Assembly (NCBI GenBank): GCA_964466465.1
Contig: CAYXNJ010000009.1
Location: 1-64,000 of the forward strand
Direction of reading: 5' to 3'
From: Sulfurospirillum sp964466465
GTDB lineage: Bacteria; Campylobacterota; Campylobacteria; Campylobacterales; Sulfurospirillaceae
DNA: 64,000 nt
Part shown: in pieces, positions 8,806-18,070 of the stretch
How positions within the stretch are numbered: the first letter of the stretch is position 1
How the letters are laid out: every line of letters starts with the position of its first letter
The notes under the pieces: model-generated
The model's input: only the letters and a program-made list of their open reading frames with translations
Database searches by the model: none
What the model was told of the DNA's origin: nothing
Program-made: the position numbers and the translations under genes

Positions 8806-9267
8806 GTGAAAAAAGCTTTTACAATGATAGAAATTATTTTTGTGGTTGTTATCTTAGGTATTCTCGCAGCAATTGCATTGCCTAGGTTGGGCAGTGTACG
8901 TGAAGATGCTGTTATTTCTAAAGGTAAAGCTGAAGTTGCTTCTATTCGTGGGGGTATTGTGCTACTTAAATCTCAAAGATTATTAGTAGGTACTACAACA
9001 TATCCACAGAAACTTGATGATACAACTGAACAGACACATGAAACCCCTTTATTTAATGGTGGCGCTCAAGGAAATATACTTTCTTCTCCTCTTTATTCTA
9101 TGAAAGAAAATGGTATTGAAGGTTGGTATAAAATTAGCGATACGCGGTATGATTATTATATTAGTGGAACGCCTGTTTCTTTCACTTATAATACAACAAC
9201 AGGGACATTTGATTGTAATGCTAGTGATGCTACAACAGGTACAAATTGTAAATTATTAACGCGATAA
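8806..9267 (+). CDS. Type IV prepilin-like protein (pseudopilin) 2
   Basis: A 153-residue protein starting at GTG 8806 (AAGG upstream), with the same class III leader: MKKA followed by FTMIEIIFVVVILGILAAIA. The residue before Phe is Ala instead of the usual Gly, which is tolerated in some prepilins but may slow processing. Two Cys lie near the C-terminus (FDCNASD and NCKLL). The first 30 residues are nearly identical to those of the upstream prepilin while the rest differs, indicating an old duplication. It ends three bases before priA. Confidence 0.88.
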   Translation: MKKAFTMIEIIFVVVILGILAAIALPRLGSVREDAVISKGKAEVASIRGGIVLLKSQRLLVGTTTYPQKLDDTTEQTHETPLFNGGAQGNILSSPLYSMKENGIEGWYKISDTRYDYYISGTPVSFTYNTTTGTFDCNASDATTGTNCKLLTR

Positions 9268-9270
9268 AAT

Positions 9271-11106
9271 GTGTTTTACTACCATATTGCTCTTTTAAAA
9301 TCCCCGCTTTCGCCTTTAACCTATCGCTCTGAGCAAAGGCTTCAGGTAGGCGCTATTGTCGAAGTTCCTCTTTCGAAACGTTTGATAGAGGGTGTGGTTA
9401 TCGCTGAAGTAGAAAAGCCTGAATTTGACTGCGAAGCTATCTCTCTTTTACGTAAAGCCTTTTACCTTCCAAAAACATTAGAACTCGCTCGTTTTATCGC
9501 GGAGTATTATGTCTGTTCTTTGGGTGAGGCACTTGCTCTTTTTGTGCCTTACACACAAGATGCTTTATCTCTAAAAGAGACTGTCTCAACCACCATTATG
9601 CTCTCAGAAGAACAGCAAAAGGCGTATGCGTTTATAGAGGCACATAGCACATCACTGCTCTTTGGAGACACAGGCAGTGGTAAAACCGAAATCTATATGA
9701 AACTGTTTGAACAGAACATGAATGAGGGCAAGCAAGCTATTTTTTTACTCCCTGAAATTGGGCTGACACCTCAGATGAAAAATCGCCTAAAGCATCATTT
9801 TGGAACGCACGTTGCCATTTGGCACTCAAAGATTAGCGCAAAGAAAAAAGAGCAGATACTCTGTGAGCTTCAAGAGGGCAAAATTTCCATTATCGCAGGG
9901 ACGCGCTCAGCACTTTTTTTACCCGTTCAAAACCTTGGATTAATTGTGGTCGATGAAGAGCATGATGAGAGTTACAAGTCGGGTAATCGTCCGCGTTATA
10001 ATGCTAAAGATTTAGCCCTTCTTTTTGGACAAAAGCTTGGATGCAAAGTCATTTTAGGCTCTGCTACACCAACACTCAGTAGTTTTCAAAAACTGCCTAC
10101 TTTTAGGCTCAAAGGGACATTTTTTGACTCTAAAAGTCACATCATGTACGATGATGGTGAACACGGGATAAGTTTTACCATGACGCAAGCCATTCAAAAA
10201 GCGTTGAATGCCAAAAAACAAGTGATTGTTTTTTTACCCACGCGTGCCAATTTTAAGTACATTAGCTGTAAAAGCTGTGGTGCTCATGTGGAATGCCCAT
10301 TTTGCAGTGTGGGAATGAGTGTGCATCAGTCTATGAACGCTCTTAAATGTCACTACTGTAACTACACCGAAGCCATTCCTAAAGTATGCCCTAAATGTGG
10401 GCATGATGAAATTGTCGCGACGCGTATGGGAACGGCGGAAGTCAGCCAAAAACTGAGTGAACATTTTTCTGAGTATGTGGTGCAACAGTTTGACCGTGAT
10501 GAGGTGCGTACTGAAAAACAGCTCGCTTCCATTTTGAGTGATTTTAATGAGCATAAAATCGACATTATGGTCGGCACTCAGATGCTCTCTAAAGGGCATG
10601 ACTACCATGGTGTTGGACTGGTTGTCATCTTAGGTGTCGATGCGCTGCTTGGCATGAGTGATTTTCGCTCACGTGAAAAAACGCTTGCCTTGGTGCAACA
10701 AATCGCTGGACGAGCAGGGCGAAAAGGGTATGGCGAAGTGCTCATTCAGAGTAAAAACAGTGACTTTTTTAAACAGTATCTGAGTGATTTTGAGCAGTTC
10801 TTAAACGATGAGCTTGTGTTTAGAAAAGGACTTTACCCGCCCTTTAAAAAGATGTTAAGACTCATGAGCTCTCACGTTAAAGACGAAAAAGCCAAAGCAC
10901 TTATCGAAAAAGTGGCTTTGATAGCGCAAAGCTTTCCGCAGGTTGAAGTGGTAGGCTATGGCAAAGCGAACATCTCCAAAATCGCCAATAAATACCGCTA
11001 TGAACTCTTAGCCCGCAGTGATTCTACTAAAGCACTTCTTGAATTGGCACATAGTGTAAAAACTTTACATATTGAAGCTGATATGGATCCATTATCGTTT
11101 TCTTAA
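9271..11106 (+). CDS. priA: Primosomal protein N' (PriA helicase)
   Basis: Restarts stalled replication forks by loading the replicative helicase. The 611 residues are shorter than the roughly 730 of E. coli PriA but usual for Campylobacterota. Walker A is GDTGSGKT, Walker B is VVDEEHDES, and GSATPTLSS and IAGRAGR are helicase motifs. The zinc-binding insertion shows eight Cys arranged as CKSCG, CPFC, CHYC and CPKCG. The start is GTG at 9271, three bases after the prepilin stop. The nearby dnaB makes a functional cluster. Confidence 0.96.
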   Translation: MFYYHIALLKSPLSPLTYRSEQRLQVGAIVEVPLSKRLIEGVVIAEVEKPEFDCEAISLLRKAFYLPKTLELARFIAEYYVCSLGEALALFVPYTQDALSLKETVSTTIMLSEEQQKAYAFIEAHSTSLLFGDTGSGKTEIYMKLFEQNMNEGKQAIFLLPEIGLTPQMKNRLKHHFGTHVAIWHSKISAKKKEQILCELQEGKISIIAGTRSALFLPVQNLGLIVVDEEHDESYKSGNRPRYNAKDLALLFGQKLGCKVILGSATPTLSSFQKLPTFRLKGTFFDSKSHIMYDDGEHGISFTMTQAIQKALNAKKQVIVFLPTRANFKYISCKSCGAHVECPFCSVGMSVHQSMNALKCHYCNYTEAIPKVCPKCGHDEIVATRMGTAEVSQKLSEHFSEYVVQQFDRDEVRTEKQLASILSDFNEHKIDIMVGTQMLSKGHDYHGVGLVVILGVDALLGMSDFRSREKTLALVQQIAGRAGRKGYGEVLIQSKNSDFFKQYLSDFEQFLNDELVFRKGLYPPFKKMLRLMSSHVKDEKAKALIEKVALIAQSFPQVEVVGYGKANISKIANKYRYELLARSDSTKALLELAHSVKTLHIEADMDPLSFS

Positions 11107-11147
11107 TATCAAAAGAGTATAATCTAATTTAATTCAGCATCTCAAAT

Positions 11148-11270
11148 ATGCACTTTCTCAACACGGTTATCCACGATGGGAACCCCGAAACGCTTATGCT
11201 TTTTCGTCCTATCGGGCTAAAGTGTATCGTGCGGCATTTTGTAGATGCTTTCAAGTCTTTTTTGGGATAA
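11148..11270 (+). pseudogene. Possible small ORF or gene remnant between priA and ispG
   Basis: A 40-codon frame starts with ATG at 11148 and ends three bases before the ispG ATG. The translation contains LFRPIGLK followed by an aromatic, basic segment. This recalls the RPVGLKELELI opening of short ADP-ribosylation/crystallin J1-type proteins (about 100 residues), of which it could be a decayed N-terminal piece. There is no convincing ribosome site. It may equally be random coding potential in the ispG leader. Confidence 0.25.
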
Positions 11271-11273
11271 AGA

Positions 11274-12338
11274 ATGATCAAACGATACCCTACTAAACAA
11301 ATTTTTGTTGGCAATGTCCCTGTGGGTGGCAATGCCAAAATTCCTGTTCAATCCATGACGTTTTCTAAAACACATGATGTGGAAGCAACGGTTGAGCAAA
11401 TTAAAAGGCTTCATTTTGCTGGAGCTGATATTGTCCGTGTGGCGGTGCCTGATTATGACGATGCACACGCGCTTAAAGCCATTAAAGAGCGTTCAAGTTT
11501 GCCTATTGTTGCGGATATTCATTTTAACTACCGTTTGGCACTCATTGCGGCGGAAGTGGTGGATTGTATTCGCATCAATCCTGGCAATATTGGCAATAAA
11601 GAGCGTGTCAAAGAAGTGGTCAAAGCGTGTAATGAACGAAACATTCCCATTCGCATTGGTGTGAACAGCGGAAGCTTGGAAAAAGAGTTTGACGAAAAGT
11701 ATGGAGCCACTGCGAAAGGTATGGTGGAATCAGCGCTTTATAACATCAAGTACCTTGAAGATTTGGGCTTTACCAATATGAAAGTTTCACTCAAAGCCAG
11801 CGATGTTGAGCGCACCGTTGAGGCGTATCGCATGCTTCGACCTTTGGTTGAGTACCCTTTTCATTTAGGTGTCACGGAAGCTGGAACCTTGTTTCACTCA
11901 ACCATCAAATCTTCTATCGCGTTAGGAACGCTTTTACTCGATGGCATCGGCGATACACTGAGAGTTTCCATCACAGGAGAGCTTGAAGAGGAGATCAAAG
12001 TGGGGCGCGCTATTTTAAAAGACAGTGGCGTGGAAGCTGAAGGACTAAACATCATCTCATGCCCAACCTGCGGGCGTTTGGAAGCAAACCTTGTGAACGC
12101 TGTAGCTGAAGTAGAGCGTCGTACCAAACACATAAAAGCACCACTTAATATCTCTGTGATGGGCTGTGTGGTCAATGCCATCGGCGAAGCAAAACACGCT
12201 GATGTCGCCATCGCTTTTGGAAAAGGGCAAGGTTTAGTGATGGTCAAAGGTGAAGTTATCGCAAAACTTAAAGAAGAAGACCTTGTTGATAAATTTTTAG
12301 AAGCCGTTGAGCTTGCCGCTAAGGAGTACAAAGCGTGA
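11274..12338 (+). CDS. ispG: 4-hydroxy-3-methylbut-2-enyl diphosphate synthase
   Basis: Penultimate enzyme of the MEP isoprenoid pathway; an iron-sulfur protein that reduces MEcPP to HMBPP. The 354 residues match bacterial IspG without the plant insertion. Seen: IPVQSMTFSKTHDVEATV, VRVAVPD, IRINPGNIG, GVNSGSLE, and the 4Fe-4S ligands in SCPTCGRLE and MGCVVN, followed by GEAKHADV. Its stop overlaps the GTG start of dnaB. The priA-ispG order matches C. jejuni. Confidence 0.97.
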   Translation: MIKRYPTKQIFVGNVPVGGNAKIPVQSMTFSKTHDVEATVEQIKRLHFAGADIVRVAVPDYDDAHALKAIKERSSLPIVADIHFNYRLALIAAEVVDCIRINPGNIGNKERVKEVVKACNERNIPIRIGVNSGSLEKEFDEKYGATAKGMVESALYNIKYLEDLGFTNMKVSLKASDVERTVEAYRMLRPLVEYPFHLGVTEAGTLFHSTIKSSIALGTLLLDGIGDTLRVSITGELEEEIKVGRAILKDSGVEAEGLNIISCPTCGRLEANLVNAVAEVERRTKHIKAPLNISVMGCVVNAIGEAKHADVAIAFGKGQGLVMVKGEVIAKLKEEDLVDKFLEAVELAAKEYKA

Positions 12339-13765
12339 ATAATCTGCACAATGTTAACATAGAGCGCTCTGTCCTTAGCTCCATTTTGTTTAATCCTGCG
12401 ACATTTGAAGATGTTGCGGCAGTCATTTCTGCGAAAGATTTTTACTTGCCGAGTCATCGTTACATTTACGAAGCGATGGAAGCGTGTGAGAGAGAAGACT
12501 TGCCCATTGATGAGGAGTTCATTAAGAAAAAGCTGAACCAACAAGGGCGTTTTGATGAAGACGCGATGCTTGAGATTCTCTCAACCAATCCATTGCCTGC
12601 TACTAAAGCATACGTTGAAGAAATTCGTGAAAAAGCAATCAAACGTGAATTAGTGCAACTGACTAGCGATATTAAAGAGATAGCCGTCGAGAAGGATTTG
12701 CCTTCTACTGAAGTGGTAGATTTGGTGCAACAAAAACTCTACCAAATTACTCAAGAGAGTGGTAGTAAAGAGTTTCGTGAATCGCCTGAGATGACACATG
12801 CCACCATCGCGCATATTCATGAGATGAAAAAACGTGGTAATTCAGGCGTTGTTGGTGTCGATACAGGTTTTGCGGAACTGAACCGTCTTACCACAGGTTT
12901 TGGCGAGGGCGATCTCATTATCGTTGCGGCTCGTCCTGCGATGGGTAAAACGGCTTTTTGTTTGAATTTAGCGCAAAATGCACTGGATCGTAGTGGTGGC
13001 GTTGCGATTTTCTCCCTTGAGATGCCAGCAGAGCAGTTGATGCTCAGGATGCTCAGTGCAAAGACTTCTATACCGCTTCAAAAGCTTAAAGTAGGCGATA
13101 TGAGTGATGAGCAGTGGGGAAGACTTACAAGTGCTGCTGATGAGATGAGCAGACGAAAATTTTTCGTGGACGATAATGGCTCTGTGGATATTCACAAAGT
13201 GCGAGCCAAACTGCGCAAACTCAAATCTCAGCACCCTGAAATTTCGCTTGCGATTATCGACTACTTACAGTTGATGAACTCAGCAGGGAACAAAGACCGT
13301 CACTTAGAAGTCAGTGAAATCAGCCGAGGTCTTAAACTGTTAGCCAGAGAGCTAAACATACCTATTATTGCGCTTTCGCAGCTTAACCGTGGACTAGAGA
13401 GCAGGAGTGATAAACGTCCGATGCTAAGCGACCTTAGGGAATCGGGTGCTATTGAGCAAGATGCCGATATGATTTTATTTGTTTACCGCGATGATGTTTA
13501 CCGCATTCGAGAAGAAAAAGAAAAAGAGCAAAAAGCCAGAACCGAAGGTAAAGAGTACAAAAGTAATTTCTTTGAAAAACCCGAAGAACTTGCTGAAGTC
13601 ATCGTTGGTAAAAATAGAAATGGACCTGTTGGTGTTGCCAATCTTGTCTTTCAAAAAGCGTGTACCCGCTTTGTGGATGGCGGCAATAAAATCCCTGTTG
13701 AAATCGTCTATAGCGATGCAAGCTTAGATGTCAAAGAAGCAAAGATAAGCTTGCCTCCACTCTAA
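12335..13765 (+). CDS. dnaB: Replicative DNA helicase
   Basis: Hexameric 5'-3' helicase at the replication fork, 476 residues. The N-terminal primase-binding domain starts NIERSVLSSILF. The RecA-like domain has Walker A ARPAMGKT, FSLEMPAEQL, Walker B IIDYLQLM, QLNRGLESR and DLRESGAIEQDAD, and ends with KNRNGPVG. The start is GTG at 12335, four bases inside ispG. No intein is present. It is followed three bases later by comEC. Confidence 0.97.
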   Translation: MNNLHNVNIERSVLSSILFNPATFEDVAAVISAKDFYLPSHRYIYEAMEACEREDLPIDEEFIKKKLNQQGRFDEDAMLEILSTNPLPATKAYVEEIREKAIKRELVQLTSDIKEIAVEKDLPSTEVVDLVQQKLYQITQESGSKEFRESPEMTHATIAHIHEMKKRGNSGVVGVDTGFAELNRLTTGFGEGDLIIVAARPAMGKTAFCLNLAQNALDRSGGVAIFSLEMPAEQLMLRMLSAKTSIPLQKLKVGDMSDEQWGRLTSAADEMSRRKFFVDDNGSVDIHKVRAKLRKLKSQHPEISLAIIDYLQLMNSAGNKDRHLEVSEISRGLKLLARELNIPIIALSQLNRGLESRSDKRPMLSDLRESGAIEQDADMILFVYRDDVYRIREEKEKEQKARTEGKEYKSNFFEKPEELAEVIVGKNRNGPVGVANLVFQKACTRFVDGGNKIPVEIVYSDASLDVKEAKISLPPL

Positions 13766-13768
13766 AAA

Positions 13769-15031
13769 ATGTTAAATGCACCACTCTTTGTCAGCAAAAA
13801 GGAATTTTTTCTGACACTGGGTGTTGTTCTGTGTGTCACAATTTTCTCTCTGAGCTTTGAATTTTACCATTTCAAAAAACTAACGCAATCATCCATTTAT
13901 ACGAGCAAAGCCACTGTTCTTAATCATTATTTAAAAACGAATGAAAAAGGACGTACATATGATGTTTTTAAATTGAAGCTTGATGACATAGGCATCGAGC
14001 TATACACGACATCATGGCGAGTCACTTCCATACCCCTTAAAAGTCGTGTAAAGGTCAAACTTAAGGTCGATAAAGTCACCTTTTATGATTATCTCAAAGG
14101 CTTTTATGCGCCTTCTATGGCGTTGTATGAAATTTATGAAGATGACCCACCGTTTGATGTAAAGCCACTCTATCGCTGGATCGACAATCAACACGAAAAT
14201 GAAAAGATAGCAGAGCTGTATAAAACACTTCTTTTTGCAACGCCTATTTCTAAAGAGCTTCGCGAGGAAGTCCAAAAATGGGGTATTTCGCATCTTATTG
14301 CCATTAGTGGTTACAATGTTGGTGTTATCTCATTTTTACTTTTTTTCTTCCTAAAGCCACTCTATCAATTTTTCCAAAGTCGTTATTTTCCATATCGTAA
14401 TCTTACGGCAGATTTGACGCTAGTTGTCCTAAGTGTGTTATTTGCTTATATGGTCATCATAGATTTTGTGCCATCGTTTTTAAGGGCATTTGCGATGAGT
14501 GTTTTAGGATTTTTCTTCTATTCCAGAGGCATCAAAGTCATCTCATTTGAAACATTAGGACTTACAATTTTAGGGCTGCTAGCCCTGTTTCCAGCACTTC
14601 TTTTTTCACTCTCTTTTTGGTTCTCGGTTGCAGGGGTTTTTTATCTTTTTCTCTTTTTACACCATTTCTCACATCTCAATCGTTGGCTATTGCTCGCTGT
14701 GATTGATTTGGGCGTGTTTCTTTTAATGCTTCCTGTGGTACATACATTTTTTCCTGTCTTTACGTTTTTGCAACTCAGCTCACCCTTAACAAGTTTGGTG
14801 TTTATTGGTTTTTATCCCTTAGGTCTTTTTTTACATCTTATAAACTTTGGTAGCATTTTAGATGCGTATTTACTCTCTTTTTTAGCAGTAGAAGCACATA
14901 CATATCATCTTAGTTTTCCATGGTGGGCATTGGTGGGGTATGTGGGTGTCTCGCTTGTGGCAATTCGCTACAAAGTGGTACTTTATGCTTGTTTAGGCTT
15001 TGCTTTTCTCAGTCTCTTTTTCATTCAATAA
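13769..15031 (+). CDS. comEC: ComEC/Rec2-type competence membrane protein, short form
   Basis: Inner-membrane channel thought to pass single-stranded DNA into the cytoplasm during transformation. The 420 residues hold an N-terminal membrane anchor, an OB-like region, the motif ISHLIAISGYNVGVISF typical of the ComEC competence domain, and about eight hydrophobic segments. The C-terminal metallo-beta-lactamase domain of long ComEC proteins is missing, as in the short form of other Campylobacterota. It lies three bases after dnaB, and its last 39 bases overlap the convergent BrkB gene. The two prepilins upstream could belong to the same uptake machinery. Confidence 0.88.
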   Translation: MLNAPLFVSKKEFFLTLGVVLCVTIFSLSFEFYHFKKLTQSSIYTSKATVLNHYLKTNEKGRTYDVFKLKLDDIGIELYTTSWRVTSIPLKSRVKVKLKVDKVTFYDYLKGFYAPSMALYEIYEDDPPFDVKPLYRWIDNQHENEKIAELYKTLLFATPISKELREEVQKWGISHLIAISGYNVGVISFLLFFFLKPLYQFFQSRYFPYRNLTADLTLVVLSVLFAYMVIIDFVPSFLRAFAMSVLGFFFYSRGIKVISFETLGLTILGLLALFPALLFSLSFWFSVAGVFYLFLFLHHFSHLNRWLLLAVIDLGVFLLMLPVVHTFFPVFTFLQLSSPLTSLVFIGFYPLGLFLHLINFGSILDAYLLSFLAVEAHTYHLSFPWWALVGYVGVSLVAIRYKVVLYACLGFAFLSLFFIQ

Positions 15032-15796
15032 AAAGCAGAATTTTAAACCATAAAGATAGATAAACCAAGAAAAATAAATCCATAAAAAGAAGAAAAGTAG
15101 AATGCTAAATGAGCCATAGATGCTTAGATAGGTTTTATTGTACGTCACATAATAGACAAAGAGAATTTTAGAAACATACCAAAACAGTGAAGCTACAAAA
15201 GAGGAAAGTAGGGCGCTTTTGAGATGAATTTTGGTTTTAGCTGAGACAGTGTACATGATGAAATACAAAAGCCAAATGATAAAATAGGGCGAAAATCGCA
15301 CCAAATTAATTGAACTGGTAACATCGCTTTTATCTAAAAACTCTTGTACTACAGCAGAGCTGTAAAAAAAGATGATGAGACCAAGAGGCATAAGGGTTAC
15401 CATTGTCCAATAGGTTGAGAGTGCTTCCCAAAAACTGCGTGCGGGAATCTCAAAAATTTTGCTGACGATTTTTTCATAATCCAAAAAAAACATAACAGAG
15501 ATGTAAAGCACAAAAATGATTCCCACAACGCCCATATTGCCTGTATTTGCCATAAAATCACGCAAATAGTGGATCATCACATCTTGTTGTGTAGGAATAA
15601 GGGAGCTAAAAATGAAGCCTTGAAGTTTTTCATAGTAAACCTCAAAAAGAGGCATTTTAGTAAAGATACTAAAGGTTATCAGAAGAATAGGAATCAGCGC
15701 TAAAATTGTGTGAAAACTAAGAGAAGAGGCGTAGTGTGCAAGTTCTACGTCTCTTAGTTTCTTAAAAAATTCCGCACAATTTTTAGCGCTTAACAC
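14993..15796 (-). CDS. YihY/BrkB family membrane protein
   Basis: A 267-residue inner-membrane protein with about six hydrophobic segments. The N-terminal motif ELAHYASSLSFHTILALIPI is typical of the YihY (formerly tRNA-processing RNase BN) family, whose transport function is not settled. The gene lies three bases downstream of glcD on the same strand, forming one transcript with it and with the exported protein gene. C. jejuni has the same trio. Its 3' end overlaps comEC from the opposite strand. Confidence 0.88.
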   Translation of the reverse strand: MLSAKNCAEFFKKLRDVELAHYASSLSFHTILALIPILLITFSIFTKMPLFEVYYEKLQGFIFSSLIPTQQDVMIHYLRDFMANTGNMGVVGIIFVLYISVMFFLDYEKIVSKIFEIPARSFWEALSTYWTMVTLMPLGLIIFFYSSAVVQEFLDKSDVTSSINLVRFSPYFIIWLLYFIMYTVSAKTKIHLKSALLSSFVASLFWYVSKILFVYYVTYNKTYLSIYGSFSILLFFFLWIYFSWFIYLYGLKFCFLLNEKETEKSKA

Positions 15797-15799
15797 CTA

Positions 15800-17179
15800 T
15801 TATAGTCCCATTTTTGAAGGGTTTAAAATGTTGTTGGGGTCAAATGCTTTTTTGATAGAACGGAAAAGCTCCATCTCACCTTCACTAAAGGCTAGGTGCA
15901 TAAATGGTGCCTTACTGAGCCCTATGCCGTGTTCGCCGCTTAAAGTACCACCTAATGCTACAGTAGCTTTGAAAATCTCTTCAATCGCATGATGTCCGAT
16001 TTCAAGCTGCTTAGGGTCACTGCCATCCACCATAACATTGGTGTGAACATTGCCATCACCTGTGTGCCCAAAACAAGGCACAGTGACATTGTATTTTTTA
16101 GCGATTTTATCAATTTCACTTAACAGTGCAGGCAGTTTACTTCGTGGAACAGTGATGTCTTCATTGAGTTTTTTGCTACCATAAATTGTGATAGATTGGC
16201 TCGCGTTACGTCTTGCAAACCAGAGATTTTTTGACTCTTCTGGCGTTTCTGCTCGTTTAAAGCCACTGCATCCATTCTCACTAAATGCTTTTTCGATGAC
16301 ATCGAGTTGTTGAGTAAGTTCATCTTGTGAATTTCCATCCACATCCGTAATCAAAATAGCACCTGCGTCAACAGGTAAGCCTTTGTTGAATTTTTGCTCA
16401 ACCGCTCTAATAGAATAGTTATCTAAAAACTCCATAGCCACAGGTGTAACACCTGCTGCCATTGTTTTGTAAACAGCGTTCATGGCATCATCAACGGTTG
16501 GGAAAATACCCATGGCTGTTTGTGACATTTTAGGTTTAGCAATAAGTTTGAGCGTAATCTCTGTAATACACGCTAAAGTGCCTTCACTAGCGATGATAAT
16601 ACCAGCAATGTTATAACCAGCAACGTCTTTAATGGTACGTTTTCCTGCACGGATGATTTCACCGTTTGGAAGTACCGCACGAAGTGCCATGACGTAATCT
16701 TTAGTAATGCCATACTTTGCAGCACGCATACCACCTGCATTTTCGCTGACATTGCCACCGATAGTTGAGTACTCTTCACTTGCAGGATCTGGCGGATAAA
16801 AAAGACCTTTCGCTTCAACAGCTTTTTGAAGTTGCATGTTAATCACACCTGGTTGAACAACGGCAACCATGTTTTCCATGTCAATTTCTAAAATCTTATT
16901 CATGTGTTTTTCAAAGGCTAAAATGATGCCGCCATTGGCAGGCAAAGAGCCACCTGTAAAGCCACTGCCAGCACCACGAGGTGTAATAATAATGCGGTGC
17001 TCATTACAATATTTTAAGATATTACTGACATCGTTTTCATCTCTTGGAAATAAAACAGCATCAGGCTCATAGCGAGTACGCGTTGCATCGTAACAGTAAG
17101 CGATTAGATGCGCTTTGTCGTTATAGACATTGTCGTCACCTAGAAGTTTTTTAAAATAATCAATATGTTTTGCTTCCAT
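15800..17179 (-). CDS. glcD: FAD-linked oxidase, GlcD-type (glycolate or D-lactate dehydrogenase)
   Basis: A 459-residue flavoprotein oxidising a 2-hydroxy acid. The FAD-binding domain shows PRGAGSGFTGGSLP, GGNVSENAGGMRAAKYG and GEIIRAGKRTIKDVAGY; the C-terminal cap ends with CFGHTGDGNVH and GEHGIGLSKAPFM, with the His residues used for catalysis and metal binding. The length fits GlcD or bacterial D-lactate dehydrogenases. No glcE or glcF lies next to it, so the physiological substrate (D-lactate or glycolate) is open. The start ATG lies nine bases after the upstream exported-protein gene. Confidence 0.9.
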   Translation of the reverse strand: MEAKHIDYFKKLLGDDNVYNDKAHLIAYCYDATRTRYEPDAVLFPRDENDVSNILKYCNEHRIIITPRGAGSGFTGGSLPANGGIILAFEKHMNKILEIDMENMVAVVQPGVINMQLQKAVEAKGLFYPPDPASEEYSTIGGNVSENAGGMRAAKYGITKDYVMALRAVLPNGEIIRAGKRTIKDVAGYNIAGIIIASEGTLACITEITLKLIAKPKMSQTAMGIFPTVDDAMNAVYKTMAAGVTPVAMEFLDNYSIRAVEQKFNKGLPVDAGAILITDVDGNSQDELTQQLDVIEKAFSENGCSGFKRAETPEESKNLWFARRNASQSITIYGSKKLNEDITVPRSKLPALLSEIDKIAKKYNVTVPCFGHTGDGNVHTNVMVDGSDPKQLEIGHHAIEEIFKATVALGGTLSGEHGIGLSKAPFMHLAFSEGEMELFRSIKKAFDPNNILNPSKMGL

Positions 17180-17188
17180 ACAATTGCT

Positions 17189-17914
17189 CTATTTTTTAGA
17201 AATTAAAGTAGTGTAATATGCGTTGTAATCGCCGATTTTTGAACTATCCCAACTAAACCAAGAAGAGTCAATTTGTTGGTTGATACGTGAATAAAAAGGA
17301 AGTTGTGTTTCTCCATTGTTTGTGATGGCAACGGTTTGAATGGTGTTAAAGTTATGGCAATCTACAAAGTAACCCGTAGAATGAATACCAAAGAAAATAA
17401 CCGATGCGGCATTTTGATAGCATGCTTGTTGGAAGATTTTTTTATCAGGGTTTGGACGATACAGTTGTGCTAAGTAAGCAGCCACCACATCAGGGTGAAT
17501 CCATGTAATCGTGTTGAATTTTTTAGTCACTTCAGTATAAACAGATTGATTCGGAGTGATGATAAGTGCGCGGTCGTAAAGATAGTTGATGGTCACTTCA
17601 TCGCCAACAACAGGTTTTACCCCTGTATCAGGAAATGCGCCTTGAGCAAGCATGTCAAATTTTTCAACTTTTAAAACAGCTTTTGCTCCGTCTTTGCTTA
17701 CAACATCTACACGTGCAATAATAGTCGTGTGTTTCTCGTCAAATTTATGGCTTACAATACCACTTGCACCGAGTACAAATTCTGGTGAATCAATGATCAC
17801 AATCTGTTTTTCATTGGCTTCCAAAACGGGTGTTTTAAATTCTTTAAAAAAAGATTGAGCCTCTGCAAAAGAGCCAAACAAAAACAGACACATAACCAAA
17901 AATAGCTTGTTCAA
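17189..17914 (-). CDS. Exported protein of unknown function
   Basis: A 241-residue protein with a clear signal peptide (MNKLFLVMCLFLFGSFAEAQ, cleavage probably after AEA). The mature part is beta-rich, with no recognisable enzyme motif, and contains two Cys (QACYQN and VDCHNF). It opens the operon with glcD and BrkB, and a putative exported protein is found at the same place in C. jejuni, so it is conserved in the group. A TATAAT-like box upstream on the minus strand and GGAG before the ATG support expression. Function unknown. Confidence 0.82.
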   Translation of the reverse strand: MNKLFLVMCLFLFGSFAEAQSFFKEFKTPVLEANEKQIVIIDSPEFVLGASGIVSHKFDEKHTTIIARVDVVSKDGAKAVLKVEKFDMLAQGAFPDTGVKPVVGDEVTINYLYDRALIITPNQSVYTEVTKKFNTITWIHPDVVAAYLAQLYRPNPDKKIFQQACYQNAASVIFFGIHSTGYFVDCHNFNTIQTVAITNNGETQLPFYSRINQQIDSSWFSWDSSKIGDYNAYYTTLISKK

Positions 17915-18070
17915 CGGGAACTCCTTGAAGGGTACATATCGCCCCTTTTATTTTTATGAGAGAGATTATACTATAACTGTTTTAAAAAAACTTCTTTTTT
18001 CAAAACAAAGCGTTTTAGGCATTTTGTAAGATTTGTTCAGATAAAATCGAAAAAGAACTAGGGGGTGCAA

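Noticed and set aside
11894..12544. 216-codon open frame on the minus strand across ispG and dnaB
   Set aside because: It lies wholly opposite two well-supported genes, has no family resemblance and no ribosome site; a shadow frame.
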